NCBI RefSeq assembly: GCF_006542765.1
Contig: NZ_SKCD01000002.1
Coordinates: forward strand, 124,001 to 188,000
Direction: 5' to 3'
DNA length: 64,000 nt
DNA from: Paenibacillus luteus
Lineage (GTDB): Bacteria > Bacillota > Bacilli > Paenibacillales > Paenibacillaceae
Under the pieces are notes generated by a model. The model saw only the letters and a list, made by a program, of their open reading frames with translations. It had not been told where the DNA came from and ran no database searches. Both the position numbers and the translations under genes were made by a program. Shown here piece after piece: positions 16,682 through 25,471 of this stretch; the stretch's first letter is position 1; each line of letters opens with the position of its first letter.

Positions 16682-16972
16682 TTATTTTTTCGAACGATTT
16701 TTGGAAGATGATTTCGTGCGTTTCCCGCGTTTCACATTCGAAACCATAACATTTTTCTCCGTATGCGTGTAATGTTGCTGATAGACGGGACAACAATGAT
16801 GCTGCTTCACCGTTTCAATATTTTGCACAACATTGACAAGCTGCGGATGGAAGTAGTTCTCGTATTGCGTAATTGGAGGATCATAGATCGTCTGAGTAGG
16901 ACAATCGGGACAGAATTCAGTTTCATTCACGCCGCCTACATTACCCATGTTATAATAATTATTTCGGTTCAC
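16682..16972 (-). CDS. CotD-like spore coat protein, second copy
   Basis: 96 aa, GTG start after GGAAGGAG. It shares the order of motifs with the gene at 4642: a cysteine pair (FCPDCPTQ), YDPPIT, FHPQLVNVVQ, HHCCPV, and a basic Ser/Lys/Arg-rich tail. The N-terminus is longer and Asn/Tyr-rich (NRNNYYNMGN). The tail lacks the SNR repeats. Probably a structural coat protein made during sporulation. The pair looks like an old duplication. Confidence 0.75.
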   Translation of the reverse strand: MNRNNYYNMGNVGGVNETEFCPDCPTQTIYDPPITQYENYFHPQLVNVVQNIETVKQHHCCPVYQQHYTHTEKNVMVSNVKRGKRTKSSSKNRSKK

Positions 16973-17115
16973 AATAATTATCTCCTTCCTATTTTGGAAT
17001 ACACCTTATTGTATTCACCGGGAAGCCATACGACCTGTACTTTTGACCCGGAAGGCGTTCGCCCCCCCTGTTTATGCTGGAGGAAGGACGAGAGACTTGC
17101 CGTGTAGCGATCTTG

Positions 17116-18309
17116 TTAGGCCATAAAAGATGGACTCGCTTGCTCTTTCGGACGAAAAGCAAAGCCGAGAAGGGCAAACACGAGAAATGCAGCACCCAAA
17201 AATAAAAAAATACTATAAACCGAATAATAGCGAATACCGTATCCGCCAAGTGTCGGCCCCATAATGCTTCCTATGCTGAAATGGATAGATGCGATCACAT
17301 TTGCAGCCGGCAGAATGGCCCGCGGCAAAATATCTGCGGCATAAGCAAGGCCGAGCGAATAAAACGAGCCTACCACGCCTCCAGCAATAACGAATAACAC
17401 AAATAAGAGCACAACATGGTCTCCAGCGGCAGGTATTCCGAAGAAAGCAAGCGAGCCGATAATGCTACATGTAACAAGCACCGGCTTACGGCCGATTCGG
17501 TCACTCCATATCCCAAGCGGAAGCTGTAGAATCAAGCTTCCAACGCCAAAGGCAAGCAGTAATAATGAAATCCAATGCTGGCTAAGCTCAATTCGGAGTC
17601 CGTATAATGGGAAATTGCTATTCATTGAAGCTTCCATTAATCCGTACAGGAAACCTGGAATGAGCACGAACCAAGCGATCCGGTATGTTCTCACAAAACG
17701 ATTGCCTGCCGCAGCATTCTTCTCCGATCGTTCCGGCATCTCATTTTTCATTCTCAAAACAAGCAGCAGCACCACGGAGAAAAACAAACAAGAGACGAGA
17801 AACGGAACGGATCTGCCAAATGGCAGCAAGTTAATACCAAGCGGCCCTATGCTAAAGCCCAGTCCATAGGCCATCCCATACAAAGAAATATATCTGCCCC
17901 TTCGATCCGAAGGACTTGAGCTTACAATCCATAGCTGGGTTGCATAATGAAGAGAGCTGTCACCTACGCCTACCAGCAGCCGCAAAATAAACCAAACGGC
18001 TAACGAATGAGTAAACGGAAAAAGAATACTTGCCACGGTAACTAGCGCGATTCCGACGAGAATGACCTTTTTATAGCCATAGCGCATAACTGGTCTTTCT
18101 ACAAAAAACATCGTACAGAAAATCCCGATATACATTGCCGCGGAGTTGATTCCGTTCATATCCGGCGAGATGCCTGACTCCTCGAGCATGATCGACAGCA
18201 GTGGAAGCAGCAGCCCTTGACTCATGCCCGCAACGACGACCACTAATAGCAGTGTAATTAAGCGATAACGAAAAGAAAGCGAATCTGAAGCCGTAACATC
18301 TGATGACAA
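17116..18309 (-). CDS. MFS transporter
   Basis: 397 aa with about twelve membrane segments and a central basic loop near residues 190-200. TTG start ten bases behind GGGGAG. The loop 2-3 motif is degenerate (MRYGYKKVILVG), and the loop 8-9 counterpart reads GIWSDRIGRKPVLV, a good MFS signature. Probably a drug or metabolite exporter driven by proton gradient; substrate unknown. Monocistronic, convergent with nothing. Confidence 0.85.
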   Translation of the reverse strand: MSSDVTASDSLSFRYRLITLLLVVVVAGMSQGLLLPLLSIMLEESGISPDMNGINSAAMYIGIFCTMFFVERPVMRYGYKKVILVGIALVTVASILFPFTHSLAVWFILRLLVGVGDSSLHYATQLWIVSSSPSDRRGRYISLYGMAYGLGFSIGPLGINLLPFGRSVPFLVSCLFFSVVLLLVLRMKNEMPERSEKNAAAGNRFVRTYRIAWFVLIPGFLYGLMEASMNSNFPLYGLRIELSQHWISLLLLAFGVGSLILQLPLGIWSDRIGRKPVLVTCSIIGSLAFFGIPAAGDHVVLLFVLFVIAGGVVGSFYSLGLAYAADILPRAILPAANVIASIHFSIGSIMGPTLGGYGIRYYSVYSIFLFLGAAFLVFALLGFAFRPKEQASPSFMA

Positions 18310-18443
18310 ACCTGTTGCACTCCCCTTGCGATAACAATTGGGCTCTTTAACCCTTACACATTGTATACTTGCTTGTTACGCCTGACAACTGCCAACTTAT
18401 TTACAGAGACGTTAATACGCCATGCCTAACCGAATGGAATGGA

Positions 18444-19733
18444 TTAAATTCCCTTTACAATCCGCTTCGCGCGAGTGGTAACTTCTTCGAAAAGCTCTTC
18501 CTCATTTATCGTCAACAAGACACGATTTTGCATGAGTACTTTACCGTTTACAATCGTGGTGTCAACATCACCCCCATTGACGCTATAAGCAAGCAGTGAC
18601 TCGATTTGATGCACCGGCTGCAAATGGGCTTTTTTCATATCGATTAGAATAATATCCGCTTTTTTCCCTATTTCAATTGTTCCCACCTGGTGATCTATGT
18701 TCAACAGCTTTGCGCTTTCGCTTGTAGCCATGCGCAGCACCTGCCTCGCCGGCAGCTTGGCAGGATCGCCATAGTCTAGCTTTTGCAGCCAAGCCGCAGC
18801 CTTTATCTCTTCAAACATGTCAATAGTCGTCGCGCTTCCCGCTCCATCCGTTCCAAGACCTACAGTTATTCCCTGATTGATTAGTTCCGAGATGGGAGCG
18901 ATCCCGCAGCCCAGCTTCAAATTGCTTACGGGATTATGCGATATCCCGCCGCGCATCCCTTTTAACCTTCCGATATCCTTGCGGGTAACATGTACACCAT
19001 GGGCCAAAAGAACATGACACTTCTCGAAGAGGCCGACATGATACAAATATTCGGTGGGAGACATGTTGTATTTATCCCGAATTTTAATTACTTCTTCAAC
19101 AGTCTCCGCCAAGTGGATGTGAATGGGAAGCTTCAGCTCATCAGCTAGATCCGCTATTCGTTTCAAAGATTCCGGCGGGCAAGTATAAGGAGAGTGCGGA
19201 CCAAGCATCGTTGAGATTCTTCCTTCTGCTTTCCCATTCCATTGATGCACCAAATCAAGAGCTTCCGTCAGCCGCCTGCCACCATCATCCTCTAGAAATA
19301 CCATGCCTCTGGACAAGGATGCGCGCATCCCCACTTCCATCACCGCCGAAGCAATTTCATTCATATGAATATACATATCGGCAAATGCCGTCGTCCCCGA
19401 TTTTATCATTTCTGCCATAGAGAGCTTCGCTCCCCAATAAATATCTTCAGGCGTCATATTCGCCTCTGCGGGAAGCATCTTTTGTTCCAGCCAGTCCATC
19501 AGCTTCAGATCATCCGAAAAACCTTTCAACAGACTCATCGGCGTATGCTGATGGGCATTGATAAGCCCCGGCATGGCGAGCATTCCCCGTCCTTCAATCA
19601 CCACGTCCACCTCATCCGAGATAGACGTTTCAAGCTTAATAATGGTATCCCCCTCGATTAAAATATCTCCGTTCACCGGGTCTTGGTCACCGTGCATCGT
19701 AAGGATCATCACATTTTTTATTAACGTTTTCAT
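18444..19733 (-). CDS. mtaD: 5-methylthioadenosine/S-adenosylhomocysteine deaminase-like amidohydrolase
   Basis: 429 aa from the ATG after AGGAGGC; the longer frame has no ribosome site. Metal-binding His61 and His63 are in NAHQHTP. Further ligands are in IHLAET and HGVHV, and the last Asp in GLGTDGAGS. The overall pattern (SLLKGFSDDLKLMDWL, SPYTCPP) is that of the MtaD/SsnA/guanine-deaminase branch of the amidohydrolase superfamily. MtaD converts methylthioadenosine, SAH and adenosine to inosine forms. Closest recognition is MtaD, but another nucleoside or purine deaminase is possible. Last gene of a minus-strand run from 22585. Confidence 0.8.
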   Translation of the reverse strand: MKTLIKNVMILTMHGDQDPVNGDILIEGDTIIKLETSISDEVDVVIEGRGMLAMPGLINAHQHTPMSLLKGFSDDLKLMDWLEQKMLPAEANMTPEDIYWGAKLSMAEMIKSGTTAFADMYIHMNEIASAVMEVGMRASLSRGMVFLEDDGGRRLTEALDLVHQWNGKAEGRISTMLGPHSPYTCPPESLKRIADLADELKLPIHIHLAETVEEVIKIRDKYNMSPTEYLYHVGLFEKCHVLLAHGVHVTRKDIGRLKGMRGGISHNPVSNLKLGCGIAPISELINQGITVGLGTDGAGSATTIDMFEEIKAAAWLQKLDYGDPAKLPARQVLRMATSESAKLLNIDHQVGTIEIGKKADIILIDMKKAHLQPVHQIESLLAYSVNGGDVDTTIVNGKVLMQNRVLLTINEEELFEEVTTRAKRIVKGI

Positions 19734-19809
19734 AAAAAAGCCTCCTATTATGGTTGATAATAGAAGGTTAAACGATGACGTAACGGAAAGGTCAATCCTG
19801 TATATTTTT

Positions 19810-21084
19810 CTACAAATCACGCAAAGCCATAATCTTGCCGCTAGACGCATGAACGGCTTCATCGCAATCTAACTTCCCACACAATATATATTTTTTCAGC
19901 TCAACATGATAAACATAATAGGGCGTTAGATGAATTCGCTCTCTTAACCGGACTAGAGCCTCATCTTTGTCCAGCCTTATTGGTTCAGATGCTTGAAATC
20001 CATCAAACGTATCCAATAAGCCTTCATTGTCCATAAAGTTCAAAACTTGATGCCGTTCACGGTCCATCATAATCAAGAGCTTTCTTTGGAAAACCTTTAA
20101 GTCCTGTTTTCCCGCCTTTAGTGTCGCATGAATCATCCCTTTTTCACGGTGCAACTTTTGAAGCAGCCATTTTCCGGAATCGCCGCCATAGACCTGACGC
20201 AGAAAATGAAGGATAGCCTTCCAACATTCCTCCAGATCAAGCTCGGTTATCGGCAGCGCATCCGGATGTTTTTCGCCTGAGCTAGCCTGTTCAAAAGTCA
20301 GCTCCTCCTGCCACCTTATTTTCTTTCGCGTAAACGAGGCATTGATCGGTGTTTCCCATTCCACCACTTTATCCATAACGACAGAAACACCCCATTTGGA
20401 ATTGAATTCGAAAGGAATCGCTGACAATCCGTCATTCGTTACAAAAATCTCCTCTACACCATATAGAGAAATCAAGTTCCTATGTTCATGAATAGGTACC
20501 TCCATAAGCTGTATTTGCTCGGTGAGCAGTGGCTCTACCCTGTCAAGTGAAAGTGAATAACACTCTACAATAACTTCGTCCACAGAAGGAAAATAGCCAA
20601 CCTTTGTGTACTTCGTCAGCCTGCCTTCCTGGTCAAACTCGAGCTCTATACTAGCTGGAGGCGAAAGCGCAATGCCATCGATACAGCCCGTAAAAGAGTA
20701 GGTCCGCTCGTTTTGTTTGGCAAGCTGCAAGTGTACGCCAAAGCGCAGCCCCGTCTCAGCTTCAATCCACTTCTTGATTTCCTTATCTTCCATAGAAGAG
20801 AACATACTCCGGCTCGCATAAGACTTTCCACCAACAAATAATATGCTATTTACCACAGAACGATCGATATCCAAATCAATGACTGCCGTTCCTATAGGAT
20901 TATAGTCTGAAGTATCTTGTTCCTGCTGCGTATGATGACCGGGGAACCATTCCATGCTCAAGCTGTAAACCGTTTCATTAAACTGGTTGATGCTGCGATA
21001 AAGATGATGCCTTTCCAGCGTATAATGCTCTAAACCAAATTTAAATATTGCCCATTCTATGTATGACTCTATCTTAGGATGCAT
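19810..21084 (-). CDS. Hypothetical protein with YcdB/YcdC- or PepSY-like C-terminus
   Basis: 424 aa, no signal peptide or membrane segment. The C-terminal segment (YYVYHVELKKYILCGKLDCD, then EAVHASSGKIM) resembles the repeated YcdB/YcdC unit of Bacillus surface proteins, where a strand pair reads a partner and ends in a conserved Cys/Asp. The middle has alternating strands consistent with two PepSY-like units. Function unknown. It lies between the small membrane protein and mtaD on one strand with gaps of 44 and 76 bp. Confidence 0.65.
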   Translation of the reverse strand: MHPKIESYIEWAIFKFGLEHYTLERHHLYRSINQFNETVYSLSMEWFPGHHTQQEQDTSDYNPIGTAVIDLDIDRSVVNSILFVGGKSYASRSMFSSMEDKEIKKWIEAETGLRFGVHLQLAKQNERTYSFTGCIDGIALSPPASIELEFDQEGRLTKYTKVGYFPSVDEVIVECYSLSLDRVEPLLTEQIQLMEVPIHEHRNLISLYGVEEIFVTNDGLSAIPFEFNSKWGVSVVMDKVVEWETPINASFTRKKIRWQEELTFEQASSGEKHPDALPITELDLEECWKAILHFLRQVYGGDSGKWLLQKLHREKGMIHATLKAGKQDLKVFQRKLLIMMDRERHQVLNFMDNEGLLDTFDGFQASEPIRLDKDEALVRLRERIHLTPYYVYHVELKKYILCGKLDCDEAVHASSGKIMALRDL

Positions 21085-21128
21085 GATGATTAACCTCGTT
21101 ATTCTAATTTTTTCGCATGTATGGAGTC

Positions 21129-21467
21129 CTATTCAGATTGTGAAACCCTCTGGGCACTTCTCATCTGTATGCTGGAAATAAAATACAGAAAGAGTGCGAG
21201 TCCAAATCCATTCCAGAGGGAAGGGATATTAGCTACCGTTAAATAAAGTCCATACGGAAACGACCATATCCCTACCATAAACATGAGCGTTGGTTTCTTC
21301 AGGATAGAAGCAGCTACCCCTATACAAGCTGGAAGGATTAACATGACAATGACGATAAAAATGGTGCTTTTAACAAGCGGATCGGCAGCATAAGGGTTAC
21401 TTAGGAACGCAGATGCCAGAGCCATACTGCTCAACGAAGCTAATAAGCCAGGTACGGAAACTTTCAT
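21129..21467 (-). CDS. Small multi-pass membrane protein
   Basis: 112 aa with four hydrophobic segments and a short polar tail. It starts within the last 4 nt of the nucleotidyltransferase gene (ATGA overlap), so it is translationally coupled to it. No recognised family. Confidence 0.7.
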   Translation of the reverse strand: MKVSVPGLLASLSSMALASAFLSNPYAADPLVKSTIFIVIVMLILPACIGVAASILKKPTLMFMVGIWSFPYGLYLTVANIPSLWNGFGLALFLYFISSIQMRSAQRVSQSE

Positions 21468-22585
21468 TGGACATCACTTAAGCCGGCTTTATGCTGCAAA
21501 AATTGCTTCAACTGCACAATGCCGTCAAATTGATTGATAACAACACCGTTGGCTTTTAAATGGCTGACCAAGAACTGGATCAACCGCTCAACCGCTTCAT
21601 ACAACGGCATGTAGTTATCAGGATCAAGGAGCGCGACCAGATCCGGAAGACCAAGCTTGTTATAACTCATATGAACATCTTCGCTTAAACCCGGCCAGAA
21701 GCCATGCTCTCCAAAATACAAAGCATGGGCAATTTCCGCCTGTGCGCCTGCGGCTGCAAAAAAAGCGAGGTCGTAGTCTCGGTTCTCACACGCAGTCAAA
21801 ACTTTATCCAGTACGCCTTTAATTTCTTCATAAAAGCCGGGCAATCTCTCGGCATATGACGCTGGCTGCCGGTAGGCTGCTCTTTGATCAGATAACAAAG
21901 CAACGATTTCCTGTGCTAGCTGACCGCATGCGGCTCTCAACTCGATTGGCGAAGCCGCTGTCATGATTTGCTTCATTAACGGCTCTAATTGCGCAGGCTT
22001 AAGAGCCAGCTGCATGATTTGTTCTTGATTTTTCCCCCAGCCCTTCGTCAAATAAGTGCGATTCAACAGAGCAAGGCTTTGGAGCAGCTTCGTCAGCACC
22101 TCGTAAGCTTCCATTCGGTAAGCGCCAATAGGAGTGGAATCCTGCCATTGGTTCATTTTATGCAAATGAACATACGCATCGCGAACCTCTGCTTCTGCTT
22201 TGCCAATCAGCTTCATGCCTTGCTGAGATTCTAATCGAGTTTTCTCGCGAAGCGCCATGAAGCGAGCCTGATCCTCGTCTGAACGAACATATAACAGCTT
22301 GCTATTGGCGATTATCGTGGTTTTGGGCTCTTCAAAGGTCGCCATCCGTTCCGCCCGCTCCCAGCTAATCGGCCAAAAATCAAAGCTGATGCCATCTAAG
22401 ACAAATTGAAGGCTTGCTTGGTATCCAACAGTCGTAGCTGGAATAAAGAAAAAATCAAGATCTGACCGTTTCGTTGCCGTACCGTCAGCATAAGAGCCGT
22501 AATAGGCAATCACGGCAATGTCCTCCGGACATTGATTCTGAATATGCTCCACAAGTGTATGTGCTACTTCAAATATATTTTCCAC
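21464..22585 (-). CDS. Nucleotidyltransferase-domain protein
   Basis: 373 aa. The N-terminal 100 residues contain the polymerase-beta-type nucleotidyltransferase motif: Gly30-Ser31 in YYGSYADGT and the metal-binding Asp42 and Asp44 in RSDLDFFF. The rest is helical, like the substrate-binding half of aminoglycoside adenylyltransferases or HEPN-like partners. It could modify a small molecule or act on RNA/protein; the substrate cannot be told. It overlaps the membrane protein gene downstream by 4 nt. Confidence 0.75.
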   Translation of the reverse strand: MENIFEVAHTLVEHIQNQCPEDIAVIAYYGSYADGTATKRSDLDFFFIPATTVGYQASLQFVLDGISFDFWPISWERAERMATFEEPKTTIIANSKLLYVRSDEDQARFMALREKTRLESQQGMKLIGKAEAEVRDAYVHLHKMNQWQDSTPIGAYRMEAYEVLTKLLQSLALLNRTYLTKGWGKNQEQIMQLALKPAQLEPLMKQIMTAASPIELRAACGQLAQEIVALLSDQRAAYRQPASYAERLPGFYEEIKGVLDKVLTACENRDYDLAFFAAAGAQAEIAHALYFGEHGFWPGLSEDVHMSYNKLGLPDLVALLDPDNYMPLYEAVERLIQFLVSHLKANGVVINQFDGIVQLKQFLQHKAGLSDVQ

Positions 22586-22676
22586 TGCAATTTCACCTCA
22601 TTAGGATAAGTTCCAACTCTTAACATTCGGCATTCCTATTGGGAATTCCTTTCCAATTATCAAAATGGGCACAAAA

Positions 22677-22708
22677 AAAGCAGGTTCTTCTGAAGAAGAA
22701 CCTGCTTT
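22677..22708 (-). terminator. Terminator of the UPF0173 hydrolase gene
   Basis: A perfect 14-bp stem (AAAGCAGGTTCTTC with its complement) and TGAA loop, flanked by T residues on the minus strand, 10 bp after the stop codon. Confidence 0.9.
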
Positions 22709-22718
22709 TGAGATGCTG

Positions 22719-23411
22719 CTACACTGACATTTTCTCACCTGGCTTCAGGACGAGCCCTTGCTGGCCGCTCGCTTGCAGCCTTTCAACGAAGCTTTCCGCC
22801 TCCTGACGTATGACGGGAAAGGTATTATAATGAACCGGAACAACGACTTTAGCCTTGAACCATTCAGCCGCTTGCAGTGCGTCCTCCACCCCCATCGTAT
22901 AATGATCGCCGATTGGAATAAAGGCGACATCGATCGCGTGACGTTCTCCGATCATTTTCATATCGCTGAACAAAGCCGTATCACCTGCGTGAAGAATGTT
23001 CACCCCGTTGATCTTCACAATGTAGCCTGCCGGCATGCCGCCATACAAAATGCGCTGTTCCTCTTCAAGGACAATGCCAGAGGAATGGAACGCTTGGATC
23101 ATCTTCGCTTGGGCAAAGCCCAGGTCGATCGTACCGCCAATGTTCATGCCCTTGGTTTTGACACCTTTCCAGGACATATAAGCGGCCAACTCGGGGTTTG
23201 CAACGACAGGAGCATCATTTATTTTGGCGATCAAATCGGCATCCATAATATGATCGGCATGGGCATGCGTTAACAAAATCACATCCGTCTTGATCTCTTC
23301 CGGCTTCGTCACCGCCAGCTCATTGCCTCTTAGAAAGGGATCGATCACCAACGATTTATCTCCTGCAATAATTTGAATACTGGAATGGCCATGATAAATG
23401 ATTTCCACCAT
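22719..23411 (-). CDS. UPF0173 metal-dependent hydrolase (YtkL-like)
   Basis: 230 aa, the family length. The metallo-beta-lactamase signature THAHADH is at 48-54; further metal ligands are the HAGDTAL histidine/aspartate and the C-terminal VPVHYNT histidine. The family is widespread in Bacillus (YtkL) with no firm substrate. It starts 28 bp behind the cyclase-family gene, so both probably form an operon of small hydrolases ended by a strong terminator. Confidence 0.9.
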   Translation of the reverse strand: MVEIIYHGHSSIQIIAGDKSLVIDPFLRGNELAVTKPEEIKTDVILLTHAHADHIMDADLIAKINDAPVVANPELAAYMSWKGVKTKGMNIGGTIDLGFAQAKMIQAFHSSGIVLEEEQRILYGGMPAGYIVKINGVNILHAGDTALFSDMKMIGERHAIDVAFIPIGDHYTMGVEDALQAAEWFKAKVVVPVHYNTFPVIRQEAESFVERLQASGQQGLVLKPGEKMSV

Positions 23412-23439
23412 CTGAGTATGCCTCCTACATTCTATTTTG

Positions 23440-24057
23440 TTACGGCTTCAGCCGTGCAATAACGCGCGCAATCGATGAATCCGCTTGAATAGCAAGCGGA
23501 AGAGCGATAATTTCAAATGCGCCCCTATTTACCAATTGACCGACGTTCGTTAAATTTTCAATGATGAGAATGTTATTTTCAAAAAAAATCTTATGTACCG
23601 CAAAAGGATCCTGATCAGGAGATGGCGTATCCAGCCCAATCATCTTCACATGTTTTCTAACGAGCAGCTCTGCAAATGCTTCTGTTAAAATCGGATGCTC
23701 CGTAAAATAATCCGGCTGGCCATAACGTTCGCTATGACCTGTATACACAACGACGATATCGCCTGCCTTAAGGATCTGCTCGTATTCTTCCTTATAGTCA
23801 ACTAATTTCTCGCCGTAAACATTAAGCAAGACAGCATCTCCTACAAATCTATCCACCGGAAATTCATGAATATGCTTCTGGATGTCCAACAAATGCATAG
23901 GGCCATCAATATGCGTACCTGCATGCATATTAATCGAAAGCTGATGGTTATTGTACCCATCCATGCCCATTTGCTTGGAATGCTCCAACGCCGTCTCTGC
24001 ATCTCCGGGGTACACCGGCTGACCCTGTTGAATGATATGCGTAAGGTCGATTATCAT
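23440..24057 (-). CDS. Cyclase-family metal hydrolase (kynurenine formamidase-like)
   Basis: 205 aa from the ATG after AGGAGGTG. The metal-binding motif HAGTHIDGPMH at 45-55 is the family hallmark (HxGTHxDxPxH). GLDTPSPDQDPFAVHKIFF is also typical, with the conserved His in the helix before ILIIENL. Members hydrolyse N-formylkynurenine, isatin or other cyclic amides. No tryptophan-pathway neighbours are present, so the substrate is open. Confidence 0.85.
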   Translation of the reverse strand: MIIDLTHIIQQGQPVYPGDAETALEHSKQMGMDGYNNHQLSINMHAGTHIDGPMHLLDIQKHIHEFPVDRFVGDAVLLNVYGEKLVDYKEEYEQILKAGDIVVVYTGHSERYGQPDYFTEHPILTEAFAELLVRKHVKMIGLDTPSPDQDPFAVHKIFFENNILIIENLTNVGQLVNRGAFEIIALPLAIQADSSIARVIARLKP

Positions 24058-24113
24058 GCTTGTCACCTCCTACAAAAACTATATCATAGCGTCCTCTCTT
24101 TCGAAAATCATCC

Positions 24114-24515
24114 CTACATCAATTCTTCACGGACATGCAATAGTCCAAGCAATAGCCGATTTTTGGCTTCTTGAATCGAGGTTCCGAAGGCGACAGAGAA
24201 TATTCCTTCATGTGTGCCGCAAAGGACATAATCATTTTGACTATCATCCTTCGTATACGTAAAGGTTTGATCTGATACTCTAACAGGTTCTTTTCCCTCC
24301 ATACCGATCCATAATTCTGCCCCTGCCGGAAGGGTTCCAGCGATGGTGTGAGCGTCAAGCAGCTCTGCTTCCAATAATCCCTCTGGAGTCATTACGCAGA
24401 AGGTTTTTTCGTTAAAGGCAGCCACCTGTCCTTGATTCACAACATAAAAGGTCAATATGCGCGGTACGGGCAATGGAAGCTGAATCTGGTAGGGTGAGTA
24501 TTTTAAAGTAGACAT
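24114..24515 (-). CDS. Hypothetical protein under predicted TetR control
   Basis: 133 aa from the ATG (MSTLKYSPYQ) after CGGGATG. A longer frame from 24563 lacks a ribosome site and would start right beside the operator. Beta-rich sequence, no signal peptide, no known motif. A 22-bp perfect palindrome (24577-24598) lies just upstream, matching one before the TetR gene, which links this gene to that regulator. Confidence 0.6.
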   Translation of the reverse strand: MSTLKYSPYQIQLPLPVPRILTFYVVNQGQVAAFNEKTFCVMTPEGLLEAELLDAHTIAGTLPAGAELWIGMEGKEPVRVSDQTFTYTKDDSQNDYVLCGTHEGIFSVAFGTSIQEAKNRLLLGLLHVREELM

Positions 24516-24576
24516 ACATCCCGTTAACACATATCCACATCCTAAATCCGTAATGATAATCATAAAACCGAGTGTT

Positions 24577-24598
24577 GATGTTATCAGTTGATAACATC
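24577..24598. promoter_or_regulatory. TetR-type operator before the hypothetical gene
   Basis: GATGTTATC-AGTT-GATAACATC is a perfect inverted repeat. Its core GTTATC-N4-GATAAC is repeated at 25281-25300 upstream of the TetR gene. Confidence 0.75.
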
Positions 24599-24651
24599 AT
24601 TATATAAAGAAGTTGCTCTGCCTGCTTGCAGCAGAATACAGCTTCTGTAAG

Positions 24652-25230
24652 CTATCTTTTTAATAAACCGTCCATAAATATGCTAACGATTAACTCCGCT
24701 TGCTGATTGATCATATGCGCGTGCTTTGCCGTTCCGTTCGTTCTGAGCATGCCTAGGAACAGATAGGAAGCTATAGTCAGATCCTGTCCGCCAGTGGTCA
24801 GGCTGCGAAGCATTTGTGATTGTTGAGCTTCTCGCAGCACATCGGCAATCGGTGCAATCATATGGGATAGAAACTGCTCTTTGAGAATTAGTTGAGCATC
24901 TTTGTCTATATTATGGGCCATATCATATAACATAATATTTGTATCGGTCTTAATATGCAGCATATAAATCGCAATTTCGATCAGCTTCTCGCGTACGGAA
25001 TCTACACGGGAAATGGATTGGATCAATCCTTTATGTATTGAATTCAGCTCATCAAGCAAAACCGCCAGATAGAGATCCTCTTTATCCACAAAGTGACGGT
25101 AAATTGCAGGCTGGCTCAAGCCAACTTTCTTAGCAATTTGCCTCGTAGAGACGGCATCATATCCTAGCTCCATAAATAGAGCGCGCGCGGCTTGAAGAAT
25201 TAGCATCCTAGTGTCTGAGTGTTGGCTCAT
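24652..25230 (-). CDS. TetR/AcrR-family regulator
   Basis: 192 aa. The N-terminal helix-turn-helix is typical: ILQAARALFMELGYDAVSTR, then IAKKVGLSQPAIYRHFVDKE. The C-terminal ligand domain is helical and divergent. A palindrome with core GTTATC-N4-GATAAC lies 50 bp upstream, and another precedes the next gene downstream (24114). It probably represses both and is released by an unknown ligand. Confidence 0.88.
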   Translation of the reverse strand: MSQHSDTRMLILQAARALFMELGYDAVSTRQIAKKVGLSQPAIYRHFVDKEDLYLAVLLDELNSIHKGLIQSISRVDSVREKLIEIAIYMLHIKTDTNIMLYDMAHNIDKDAQLILKEQFLSHMIAPIADVLREAQQSQMLRSLTTGGQDLTIASYLFLGMLRTNGTAKHAHMINQQAELIVSIFMDGLLKR

Positions 25231-25280
25231 TGGTTATGAACAGCAAAACAATCTGCTCCTTCTGCCTCCTTGTAGTGTAA

Positions 25281-25300
25281 TTGTTATCGAGTGATAACAA
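25281..25300. promoter_or_regulatory. Autoregulatory TetR operator
   Basis: TTGTTATC-GAGT-GATAACAA, a perfect 20-bp inverted repeat with the same core and 4-nt spacer as the site at 24577-24598. Confidence 0.75.
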
Positions 25301-25396
25301 TACTAGCATACGTCTAATTTCCCTGCAAGTGAGACAGCGTTCTTGGGTGTACAATCACTTGAATCCCACCCTCACAAGTGGTCCTCTCCACAAGAA

Positions 25397-25435
25397 AAAA
25401 CGACAAGCCATCGAGAATTCGAGGCTTATCGTTTT
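25397..25435 (-). terminator. Terminator of the MORN-repeat gene
   Basis: AAAACGACAAGCC pairs with GGCTTATCGTTTT (one mismatch), with a small inner stem CGAGAATTCG. On the minus strand it ends in a T-rich stretch, 37 bp after the stop. Confidence 0.8.
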
Positions 25436-25471
25436 GGACTAGCTTCTAAGAAATAGGATTTCCGTTTTCCC

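Noticed and set aside
22758..23273. A 171-codon plus-strand frame
   Set aside because: Antisense to the UPF0173 hydrolase gene with no ribosome site.
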